Of a stretch of 64,000 nucleotides of DNA, positions 40,839 to 48,905 are shown in pieces (positions within the stretch are counted from its first letter, which is position 1; the number at the start of each line of letters is the position of its first letter). The position numbers and the translations under genes were made by a program. The notes beneath the pieces are model-generated. The model was not told the origin of the DNA. It worked only from the letters and a program-made list of their open reading frames with translations, and did no database searches. Source of the DNA: Arthrobacter sp. zg-Y1171 (GTDB lineage Bacteria > Actinomycetota > Actinomycetes > Actinomycetales > Micrococcaceae); contig NZ_CP104264.1 of assembly GCF_025244845.1 (NCBI RefSeq), forward strand, positions 1,736,001 through 1,800,000, read 5' to 3'.

Positions 40839-41093
40839 CTACGCCGTACCGCCTTCAGTGCTGCCGTCCAGCGGGAGGGTTTCCTTCCAGAGGCCGCGGG
40901 TGCGCAGGTAATCCTCCAGCCAGTCCCGGTGCTCATCGCAGGCAAGCCAGGCCTTGCGGCGTTCCGGGGTATGGATGCGGGGGTTGTTCCACAGCAGCTG
41001 CCAGCTCGCGTTGAGCCGGCACGCCTTCCGGGAGCACACCGGGGTCCCGGCGCCGGCGTCCGGGGTGCCGGAGAGGGAATCGAGGAGGTTCAT
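40839..41093 (-). CDS. Conserved small actinobacterial protein with Cys motif
   Basis: This 84-residue protein has no assigned function that I can state. It contains CSRKACR, then WQLLWNNPRIHTPERRKAW and LACDEHRDWL. The spacing of Cys (20, 25, 52) and His residues suggests a small metal-binding fold. Related short proteins occur beside SURF1 and DUF3099 genes in actinobacteria, so a link to oxidase assembly is possible but inferred only from position. Its stop is immediately before the SURF1 start. Confidence 0.8.
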   Translation of the reverse strand: MNLLDSLSGTPDAGAGTPVCSRKACRLNASWQLLWNNPRIHTPERRKAWLACDEHRDWLEDYLRTRGLWKETLPLDGSTEGGTA

Positions 41094-41102
41094 GCTGGGG
41101 GA

Positions 41103-42367
<1,265 letters not shown>

Positions 42368-42489
42368 CACGGCCCAACGCGGGGCTCCGGAATCATTGGA
42401 GGTTTCCTCAACTGCCAGCCGGCCCGCCGGCTGGCAGGATGGGTTCAAAGAGCTGAACGCTTAGATACTTTCTACAAAGAGGAGTTCAC

Positions 42490-43254
42490 ATGGGTCTGCT
42501 GGAGGGCAAAGCCGCGATAGTCACCGGATCATCGCGCGGAATCGGAGCCGAAGTGGCCCGGTTCCTGGCAGCCGAGGGTGCCGGCGTCGTCGTCAACTAC
42601 CGCCAAAAGGCACCGCGTGCCAACAAGGTGGTCGCCGCCATTGAGGAAGCCGGCGGACGCGCAGTCGCCGTTGGCGCGGACCTCACCGCGCCCGAGGGGA
42701 CAGCTGCCCTGGTGGCCGCCGCGCAGGAAAACTTCGGCGGCCTCGACATCCTGGTGCTCAATGCCTCCGGCGGCATGGAAACCGGCGTGGAAGAGGACTA
42801 CGCGCTGAAGCTCAACCGCGACGCGCAGGTCAACATGCTCACCGCCGCGCTCGAAGTGATGCCCGCCGGTTCGCGGGTGGTCTTCGTCACCAGCCACCAG
42901 GCGCACTTCATTCGCTCGGTACCGACCATGCCCGAATACGAAGCCGTTGCCCTCAGCAAGCGCGCCGGCGAGGACGCGCTGCGCAGCATGCTCCCGCAGC
43001 TGGAAGAGAAGGGCATCAGCCTGGTGGTGGTCTCCGGGGACATGATCGAAGGCACCGTGACGGCAACCCTGCTGGACCGGGCCAACCCGGGCGCCATCGA
43101 AGCCCGCCGCGAGGAAGCCGGAAGGCTTTACTCCGTGCAGGAGTTCGGCGCCGAAGTAGCCCGCATGGCCATGGCCGACGTTCCGTCCGGGCACACCGAA
43201 TACGTGGGCGGTGCGGACTACCTGGCCGCCGGAGCGGCAGGCGGACCCGCCTAG
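42490..43254 (+). CDS. SDR family oxidoreductase without canonical Tyr-x3-Lys
   Basis: The 254-residue protein is a short-chain dehydrogenase by its TGSSRGIG motif (12-19), NASG (91-94) and Ser135. The active-site helix reads EYEAVALSKRAGEDAL: Lys157 is present but the residue four before it is Val153, while the nearest Tyr (150) is seven residues before. Either the Tyr is displaced or catalysis differs. It is conserved beside fabG in relatives as far as I recall, so it is not obviously broken. GAGGAG precedes ATG 42490. Its stop overlaps the convergent serB stop. Confidence 0.85.
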   Translation: MGLLEGKAAIVTGSSRGIGAEVARFLAAEGAGVVVNYRQKAPRANKVVAAIEEAGGRAVAVGADLTAPEGTAALVAAAQENFGGLDILVLNASGGMETGVEEDYALKLNRDAQVNMLTAALEVMPAGSRVVFVTSHQAHFIRSVPTMPEYEAVALSKRAGEDALRSMLPQLEEKGISLVVVSGDMIEGTVTATLLDRANPGAIEARREEAGRLYSVQEFGAEVARMAMADVPSGHTEYVGGADYLAAGAAGGPA

Positions 43255-44156
43255 AGCTTCACGAAGTGCTGAACCGCGTCCAGTTGGGGCAGGTTCAGCA
43301 CGGCATCCGCGGCGGCCTGCACTGCCGGTTTGGCGTTAAACGCCACGCCCAGTGCGGCCGCCGCGAGCATGTCCAGGTCATTGGCGCCGTCGCCCACCGC
43401 AATGGTGTGCCCGGGTGCCACACCCAGCTCCCGAGCCCACTCAGCCAGGGAGCGGGCCTTGACCGCACGGTCCACGACTTCCCCCGACACGGCGCCGGTT
43501 AGCACCCCGTCCTCGATTTCCAGCAGGTTCGCCCTGCGGAAGCTGAGCCGCAGGCGGTCGGCCAGCGGATCAAGCACCTGGGTGAAACCACCCGACACCA
43601 CGGCAACCCCGTGCCCGGCCGCAAGGAACTCCTTCACCAGCAGTTCCGCGCCGTCGGAAAGCTCAATCCGGGCACCCACTTCGTCGATGACGGACGCCGG
43701 CAGCCCGGCAAGCGTTTTCACCCGGGCGTGCAGGCTCGCAGCAAAATCCAGTTCCCCGCGCATGGCGGCCTCGGTCACCGCGGCCACCTCCGCTTCCCGT
43801 CCTGCGTGCGCCGCCAGCAGTTCAATGACTTCCTGTTTGATCAGGGTCGAGTCCACGTCAAGCACCAGCAGCTTCCGGGCGTCCTCGAGGAGCGACGGCG
43901 GCACCACGGCGCTGTGCTCACCGCCCGGTCTTGCCGGCACGGCTGCCGCGGCTGCTTCGACGGCGCGCCGCAGCCGGGGGAGGCCGCCGTCGTAGCCCAC
44001 GTAAAGCTTGGACACGGTGTAACCGTTCCCCGCAGCGTTCTCCAGTTCCAGGATCCGCGCCCCCAAGCCCGAGACGGCACTCTGCACCGCCCCCAGATAG
44101 GCGTCGGACAGGTCCCGCCCGTAGCTGACGACACTGTATTCGGGGGAGTTCGGCAT
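43251..44156 (-). CDS. serB: Phosphoserine phosphatase SerB
   Basis: SerB releases serine from phosphoserine in the last step of serine synthesis. The 301-residue protein has an N-terminal regulatory, ACT-like region (about 1-80) and a HAD domain with Asp100 and Asp102 (LDVDSTL), VSGGFTQ and GDGANDLDML. I chose ATG 44156 as the closest start to the conserved YSVVSYG; 28 more in-frame residues are available upstream but are unlike the family. It converges on the SDR gene with four shared bases and is divergent from the ABC ATPase gene. Confidence 0.94.
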   Translation of the reverse strand: MPNSPEYSVVSYGRDLSDAYLGAVQSAVSGLGARILELENAAGNGYTVSKLYVGYDGGLPRLRRAVEAAAAAVPARPGGEHSAVVPPSLLEDARKLLVLDVDSTLIKQEVIELLAAHAGREAEVAAVTEAAMRGELDFAASLHARVKTLAGLPASVIDEVGARIELSDGAELLVKEFLAAGHGVAVVSGGFTQVLDPLADRLRLSFRRANLLEIEDGVLTGAVSGEVVDRAVKARSLAEWARELGVAPGHTIAVGDGANDLDMLAAAALGVAFNAKPAVQAAADAVLNLPQLDAVQHFVKL

Positions 44157-44282
44157 GGTTTCCGTTCTGATCGGTCCAACGGGTGGGTACGTGTTTGCTA
44201 CGGGGATCCCGGCCGCGTCTGCATGGCCGCCGGCGCGCATCGTTTCGCCAATGCCCCTTTCTTTAGCCTAATGTCTAGTGCT

Positions 44283-45071
44283 ATGAGTGATGTTCTTGAA
44301 TTTGCCGGCGTAAGCGTTGTCCGCAGCGGCAAAAACCTGTTGGACGGCGTCAACTGGCAGGTCAAGGAGGGGGAACGCTGGGTCATCATGGGCCCCAACG
44401 GTGCCGGAAAGACCACGCTGCTGCAGATTGCCAGCGGTCGGATGCACCCAACCCGCGGCGTAGCGGGAATCCTCGAGGAAGTCCTCGGCGCGGTGGACGT
44501 CTTTGAACTCCGCCCGCGTATCGGCCTCGCCTCCGCGGCATTGGCCGGGCAGATCCCCGAAGACGAAACAGTCCTCAACGTGGTGCTCACCGCGTCCTAC
44601 GGGATGACCGGGCGCTGGCGCGAGAAGTACGAAAAGCTCGACGAACGGCGCGCCTTCCGCCTCCTGCACGAGTGGGGCATGTCCACCTTCATGAACCGCC
44701 GCTTCTCCTCCCTCAGCGAAGGGGAGCGCAAGCGCGTTCAGATTGCCCGCGCCCTGATGACGGATCCGGAACTGCTGCTGCTGGACGAGCCGGCCGCCGG
44801 CCTGGACCTCGCCGGCCGCGAGGACCTGCTGTTCCGGCTCGGCGAACTGGCCCGGGACGAGGAAGCACCCGCCATGGTGCTGGTCACCCATCACCTGGAA
44901 GAGGTCCCGACCGGCTTCACCCACGCCCTGCTGCTCCGCGAAGGCGGCGTGGTGGCGTCCGGTCCCATCGACGAGGTGTTCACCGAGGAACACCTGAGCA
45001 CCGCCTTTGACCTGCCGCTGGATCTGCGCCGCGAAGGCGGCCGCTACTCGGCCACTGCCCGGCGCGGCTAG
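44283..45071 (+). CDS. ABC transporter ATP-binding protein (stand-alone)
   Basis: The 262-residue protein is a single ABC domain: Walker A GPNGAGKTT, signature LSEGERKRVQIARAL, Walker B LLLDEPAAGLD and VLVTHHLEEVP. The signature begins LSEG rather than LSGG, as in the YlmA/ModF-like soluble group. No permease gene is next to it, so it may not be a transporter component. ATG 44283 is preferred; ATG 44271 is four codons earlier. TAGCCT and TAATGT just upstream fit a leaderless or near-leaderless transcript. The next gene starts 13 bases downstream. Confidence 0.88.
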   Translation: MSDVLEFAGVSVVRSGKNLLDGVNWQVKEGERWVIMGPNGAGKTTLLQIASGRMHPTRGVAGILEEVLGAVDVFELRPRIGLASAALAGQIPEDETVLNVVLTASYGMTGRWREKYEKLDERRAFRLLHEWGMSTFMNRRFSSLSEGERKRVQIARALMTDPELLLLDEPAAGLDLAGREDLLFRLGELARDEEAPAMVLVTHHLEEVPTGFTHALLLREGGVVASGPIDEVFTEEHLSTAFDLPLDLRREGGRYSATARRG

Positions 45072-45084
45072 GAGCAGTTTCCGG

Positions 45085-45888
45085 GTGAACCTCCAGTATT
45101 TGCTGTCCGCCGACGATCCCCGCGTCTACGACTACACCTCCCTCACGGACACCTCCCTCCGGAAGCGGCGGGAACCGGAGGAAGGCATGTACATCGCCGA
45201 ATCCTCCAAGGTCCTGCGCCGTGCGGTCGACGCCGGACACCGCCCGCGGTCCTTTTTCCTGGCCGAGAAATGGCTTCCGGACCTGGCGGACATCCTGGCC
45301 CGGTTTCCGGATGTGCCCGCCTACGTAGGTACGCCCGAGGTCCTGGAACAGATCACCGGGTTCCACCTGCACCGCGGTGCCCTCGCGGCCATGGAACGCC
45401 CGGCGCCCCTGGACCTGCCCGGCCTGCTGGGTACGGCCCGCAGGATTGCGGTGCTGGAAGACATTGTCGACCACACCAACATCGGTGCGATCTTCCGATC
45501 CGCAGCCGCCCTGCAGGTGGACGCCGTGCTGGTGACGCCCCGTTGCGCCGACCCGCTGTACCGCCGGGCCATCCGCGTAAGCATGGGTGCCGTCTTCCAG
45601 GTTCCGTGGGTGCGGCTGACTGACTGGCCCGGTCAACTCGAACAGCTCCGCGAAGCCGGCTTTGTGACTGCTGCCCTGGCATTGCGGGAGGATTCCCTGA
45701 CCCTGGATGAACTGAGCGCCCGCCGCGACGAGCGCCTGGCCCTGGTCCTTGGCACGGAAGGCGACGGACTGGCCGAAACGACCCTCGCCGGCGTCGACCT
45801 GGCCGTGCGCATCCCGATGAGCGGGGGCGTCGATTCGTTGAATGTGGCCGCCGCCAGCGCCGTCGCCTTCTGGGAGTGTCGGCCCTAA
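45085..45888 (+). CDS. TrmH/SpoU family RNA methyltransferase
   Basis: SpoU-class enzymes 2'-O-methylate ribose in rRNA or tRNA using S-adenosylmethionine through a trefoil-knot fold. The 267-residue protein has motif 1 (DHTNIGAIFRSAAAL), motif 2 (LALVLGTEGDGL) and motif 3 (IPMSGGVDSLNVAAASAVAF), with an N-terminal substrate-binding region. The exact nucleotide target is not readable. GTG 45085 has GGAG upstream; earlier in-frame sequence lies inside the ABC gene. It follows that gene by 13 bases. Confidence 0.92.
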   Translation: MNLQYLLSADDPRVYDYTSLTDTSLRKRREPEEGMYIAESSKVLRRAVDAGHRPRSFFLAEKWLPDLADILARFPDVPAYVGTPEVLEQITGFHLHRGALAAMERPAPLDLPGLLGTARRIAVLEDIVDHTNIGAIFRSAAALQVDAVLVTPRCADPLYRRAIRVSMGAVFQVPWVRLTDWPGQLEQLREAGFVTAALALREDSLTLDELSARRDERLALVLGTEGDGLAETTLAGVDLAVRIPMSGGVDSLNVAAASAVAFWECRP

Positions 45889-45903
45889 GGCCGCCGGGCG
45901 GCC
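45889..45903 (+). terminator. Possible weak terminator after the methyltransferase
   Basis: GGCCGCC-G-GGCGGCC immediately follows the stop; it can form a six-base-pair stem with a three-base loop. No T-run is present. Confidence 0.35.
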
Positions 45904-45982
45904 TGCTGCCCTTACCCTGCAGCCCCTCAGGTGCCAGACTGTGCGCAGTCATCCACCCTTCGAGGACAACAGCGGAGCTGCC

Positions 45983-46912
45983 ATGGAATCCCGTGCAAGC
46001 ACCCGGCCAGGCAAGGTCCTGGCGCTGTGCGCCGGATTACTGCTGACCGTTTCGGCCTGCGGCCCCACAGCTGGACAGCTGCAGGAACGGGACGCATCGG
46101 CTTCGGCGGCACCGTCGGCCACCGGACGTGGTGCTGCCGAGCCGTCCCGCACCGCCCATCCCACCCAGCCGCCGGCGCCCGTTCCCGCAACCACCGCTCC
46201 GCCGACGCGGGTGGGTGTCACCGGCAGCCAGGCAGGCATGCCGCAGCCGGTCCAGGATGCCTGCCAGTGGCTCCTCCGCCGGGATCCGGAGCCGGCGTCC
46301 GGCGCGGAAGCCGGGGCCTGCGTCTCTGCCGCCATGGCCGCGGGCGGAGGCGGCGTCCAGACCCTTCGGACCGACACCAGCTGGCTCCCGGCGGGCACAT
46401 ACAGTGTCCGGTTCGCCAGCGGGCCTGACTTTGCCATGACCCTGCAGGACACGGATACGGACCTCTCCATCACCATCCGCGAGGGGCAGCGGGTATTGCA
46501 CAAGGAGAACCAGGACATCTCCGCGGACCGGGACGGCACGGCTGAAGAGGCCTATGCGGCGATCCTTGCCGACGCCGCCGAGTTGACCGTCCGGCCGGAG
46601 AAAGTAGCCGCACTGCTGGCGCCGGCGGAAGAGGTCGCCGTCCGGTACGGGGCAATGCTCGACGGGGAGCCCTGCACGCAGATCAGCGGCAGCTTCGACA
46701 CAGGGGATTTAGACACCGGGGATGCGCAGCAGCGAGGAAACGAAACCGGACCTCCGGACGGCTCATCCGCGGTGCTTCCGGCCGGATCGTTTTCACTCTG
46801 CCTGGATGATTTTTACCGGCCCCTGAAGATTGAGATCACCGGACTGAACCAGGGCATCACCTCGACGATCACCGCGGTCAACGCCCAGTGGGGCACCCGC
46901 CCGCTCTCCTGA
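45983..46912 (+). CDS. Predicted lipoprotein of unknown function
   Basis: The 309-residue protein begins with a short basic region and a hydrophobic stretch ending in the lipobox LTVSAC (Cys26), so it should be lipid-anchored outside the membrane. A Pro/Ala/Thr-rich linker (about residues 35-80) precedes a globular part containing several cysteines and a segment (TYSVRFASGPDFAMTLQD) of beta character. No known domain is recognisable. ATG 45983 places the signal peptide at the N-terminus. A low-complexity DTGDLDTGDAQQ loop is present near residue 240. Confidence 0.8.
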   Translation: MESRASTRPGKVLALCAGLLLTVSACGPTAGQLQERDASASAAPSATGRGAAEPSRTAHPTQPPAPVPATTAPPTRVGVTGSQAGMPQPVQDACQWLLRRDPEPASGAEAGACVSAAMAAGGGGVQTLRTDTSWLPAGTYSVRFASGPDFAMTLQDTDTDLSITIREGQRVLHKENQDISADRDGTAEEAYAAILADAAELTVRPEKVAALLAPAEEVAVRYGAMLDGEPCTQISGSFDTGDLDTGDAQQRGNETGPPDGSSAVLPAGSFSLCLDDFYRPLKIEITGLNQGITSTITAVNAQWGTRPLS

Positions 46913-46953
46913 ACCGAGGGTCGAAGGGTTTCCTGCCGGCCCGCGAAATGCGC

Positions 46954-46983
46954 TAGTATGGGTTGCTGGCCGAATGTACGGCC
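46954..46983 (+). promoter_or_regulatory. rpmE2 promoter and leader hairpin
   Basis: TAGTAT (46954-46959) is a strong -10; the transcript would begin near 46966 and its first bases form GGCCG-AATGTA-CGGCC (46968-46983). The leader to the GTG start is about 78 bases, long enough for post-transcriptional control. Confidence 0.5.
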
Positions 46984-47043
46984 GTTAAAGCTTTCAACCA
47001 CACTGTGCCTGGCAAAATCCAGGCACCAAAAGAAGGTAAAACT

Positions 47044-47301
47044 GTGAAGTCTGATATCCACCCCAAGTATGCTCCGGTTGTCTTCCGTGACCTCGCGTCC
47101 GACACCGCTTTCCTGACGGCCTCCACCGCCACCTCCTCCAAGACGATCGAGTGGGAAGACGGAAACACCTACCCGCTCATCGAGGTGGAAATCTCCTCTG
47201 CATCGCACCCGTTCTACACGGGCAAGCAGCGCATCATGGACTCCGCCGGCCGCGTGGAGCGCTTCAACGCCCGCTTCAAGGGCTTCGGCGCAAAGAAGTA
47301 G
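47044..47301 (+). CDS. rpmE2: 50S ribosomal protein L31, type B (zinc-independent)
   Basis: L31 bridges ribosomal subunits. The 85-residue protein has the type B features: [16 protein letters not shown], an insertion, and [12 protein letters not shown], with no cysteine at all, so it lacks the zinc-binding CxxC of type A. In many bacteria type B is induced in zinc limitation by Zur, but no clear Zur box is visible here. GTG 47044 has GAAGGT upstream. A hairpin terminator follows the stop. Confidence 0.96.
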   Translation: MKSDIHPKYAPVVFRDLASDTAFLTASTATSSKTIEWEDGNTYPLIEVEISSASHPFYTGKQRIMDSAGRVERFNARFKGFGAKK

Positions 47302-47330
47302 CCAGTAACGGAAATACAGCAGTACTTAGA

Positions 47331-47365
47331 GAAAGGTCCGCCGGCATCAGCCCGGCGGGCCTTTC
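47331..47365 (+). terminator. Terminator after rpmE2
   Basis: GAAAGGTCCGCCGGC pairs with GCCCGGCGGGCCTTTC around ATCA, with one wobble and one bulge, and ends in CTTTCCC. Confidence 0.7.
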
Positions 47366-47421
47366 CCTGTAACAGGGGGCCGTGCGGTCCCGGCAGAGCG
47401 GTTCGGAGCTAAGGAGTCTTG

Positions 47422-48498
47422 ATGGCAAGCACGGATAACAAGGGGCGCCGGCACGGGGAATACAAAGTGCCCGGCGGAAAACTTGTTGTAGTGGATCTGG
47501 AAGTCCGTGACGGCAGGCTGGCCGATGTGTCCCTTGGCGGCGACTTCTTCCTGGAACCTGATGAAGCACTCGGGGATATCAATGCCGCCCTCGAAGGGCT
47601 GCCTGCCGAGACGACATTCGGTGATATTGCCGTAGCCGTCCGCTCCCGGTTGTCCCCGGATGCGGTCCTCTTCGGCTTCTCGCCCGAAGCCGTGGCCACC
47701 ACCGTGCGCCGCGCCCTGGGCAAGGCCACCGGCTGGGGCGACCACCAGTGGGAGATCATCCCGCCCACCCCGCTGTCCACCCACATGCATGTAGCCATGG
47801 ACGAGGTCCTGGCGGAGGAAGTGGGTGCCGGCAAGCGCAACCCCACGCTCCGGTTCTGGGAATGGGAGTCGCCCTCAGTGGTGATCGGCAGCTTCCAGTC
47901 CCTGAAGAACGAGGTGGATCCGGAAGGTGCGGACCGGCACGGCGTCACCGTTGTCCGGCGCATCACCGGCGGGGGTGCCATGTTCATGGAGCACGGCAAC
48001 GCCATCACCTACTCCCTCTACGTTCCCCAGTCCCTGGTGGACGGACTCAGCTTCGCGGATTCCTACCCCTTCCTGGACGGCTGGGTGATGGAATCCCTGA
48101 AGAAGCTCGGAATCTCCGCCTGGTACGTTCCGCTGAACGACATTGCCACCGACCAGGGCAAGATCGGCGGTGCCGCGCAGAAGCGCTTCAGCAGCGGCGG
48201 AATGCTGCACCACGTCACCATGTCCTACAACATCGACGCGGACAAGATGGTGGAGGTGCTGCGCATCGGCAAGGAAAAGCTCTCCGACAAGGGCACTACC
48301 AGCGCCAAAAAGCGCGTGGACCCGCTTAAGCGGCAGACCGGGCTTTCCCGCGAAGACATCATTGCAACCATGATGGACACCTTCGCCGCGCGTTACGGCG
48401 CCGTGGAGGCATCGATCTCCGACGAGGAGCTTGCCCTCGCGGAGCAGAAGGTCGCCGAAAAGTTCGACACCCCGGAGTGGCTGAGCCGCGTTCCCTAA
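47422..48498 (+). CDS. Lipoate-protein ligase with N-terminal accessory domain
   Basis: The 358-residue protein ligates or transfers lipoate to E2 and GcvH proteins. Residues about 110-300 form the catalytic domain with RRITGGGAMF (179-188), KIGG (247-250) and the adenylate-binding Lys254. Residues 1-90 (GEYKVPGGKLVVVDLEVRDG, later FFLEPDEALGDIN) look like the accessory domain that in E. coli LplA is at the C-terminus and in archaea is the separate LplB. The domain order is therefore swapped. ATG 47422 or TTG 47419 could start; GGAG lies upstream. Confidence 0.88.
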   Translation: MASTDNKGRRHGEYKVPGGKLVVVDLEVRDGRLADVSLGGDFFLEPDEALGDINAALEGLPAETTFGDIAVAVRSRLSPDAVLFGFSPEAVATTVRRALGKATGWGDHQWEIIPPTPLSTHMHVAMDEVLAEEVGAGKRNPTLRFWEWESPSVVIGSFQSLKNEVDPEGADRHGVTVVRRITGGGAMFMEHGNAITYSLYVPQSLVDGLSFADSYPFLDGWVMESLKKLGISAWYVPLNDIATDQGKIGGAAQKRFSSGGMLHHVTMSYNIDADKMVEVLRIGKEKLSDKGTTSAKKRVDPLKRQTGLSREDIIATMMDTFAARYGAVEASISDEELALAEQKVAEKFDTPEWLSRVP

Positions 48499-48547
48499 CC
48501 CGCGGGCCTGCGGGCCGTCGAACTACCCCGGCGGCGGTCCGTAGGCC

Positions 48548-48559
48548 TAGACTGCGGAG
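48548..48559 (+). promoter_or_regulatory. Candidate leaderless promoter of the cupin gene
   Basis: TAGACT (48548-48553) is six bases before ATG 48560, the same geometry as before uvrC and glgA. The GCGGAG between is too close to serve as a normal ribosome binding site. Confidence 0.45.
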
Positions 48560-48898
48560 ATGGAGAAAAAGTCGCTGACCGCCCTCGCCCGCCAACACAT
48601 GGAATCCGCACGGCAGGCGGCCAGCGGACGCAGCGCCTCCACCGTCTACGGCGGACACGAGCACGTGCTGCGGCAGACCGTGATCGCCCTCCGGGCCGGG
48701 TTTGTTATGGACGAGCATGAGAATCCGGGCGAGGCTACGGTCTACGTCCTCAAGGGCCGGGTTGCCCTCGCTGCCGAGGGAAACAGCTGGGACGGCTCCG
48801 CGGGAGACCTGCTGATTGTTCCGCAGGCACGGCACTCCGTCGAGGCCCTGGAGGACTCGGCCATCCTCCTCACCGTCGCCAAGCCGCAGCTGGCCTGA
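48560..48898 (+). CDS. Small cupin-domain protein
   Basis: The 112-residue protein is a single conserved cupin barrel: VIALRAGFVMDEHENPGEATVYVLKG forms cupin motif 1, and GDLLIVPQARHSVEALED forms motif 2. The metal-ligand pattern (His, Glu in motif 1 and His in motif 2) is mostly kept, so a metal may be bound. It is of the type often called LuxR-family or antibiotic-biosynthesis-like cupin; reaction unknown. It ends eight bases from the convergent pepN stop. Confidence 0.82.
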   Translation: MEKKSLTALARQHMESARQAASGRSASTVYGGHEHVLRQTVIALRAGFVMDEHENPGEATVYVLKGRVALAAEGNSWDGSAGDLLIVPQARHSVEALEDSAILLTVAKPQLA

Positions 48899-48905
48899 CC
48901 CGGGA

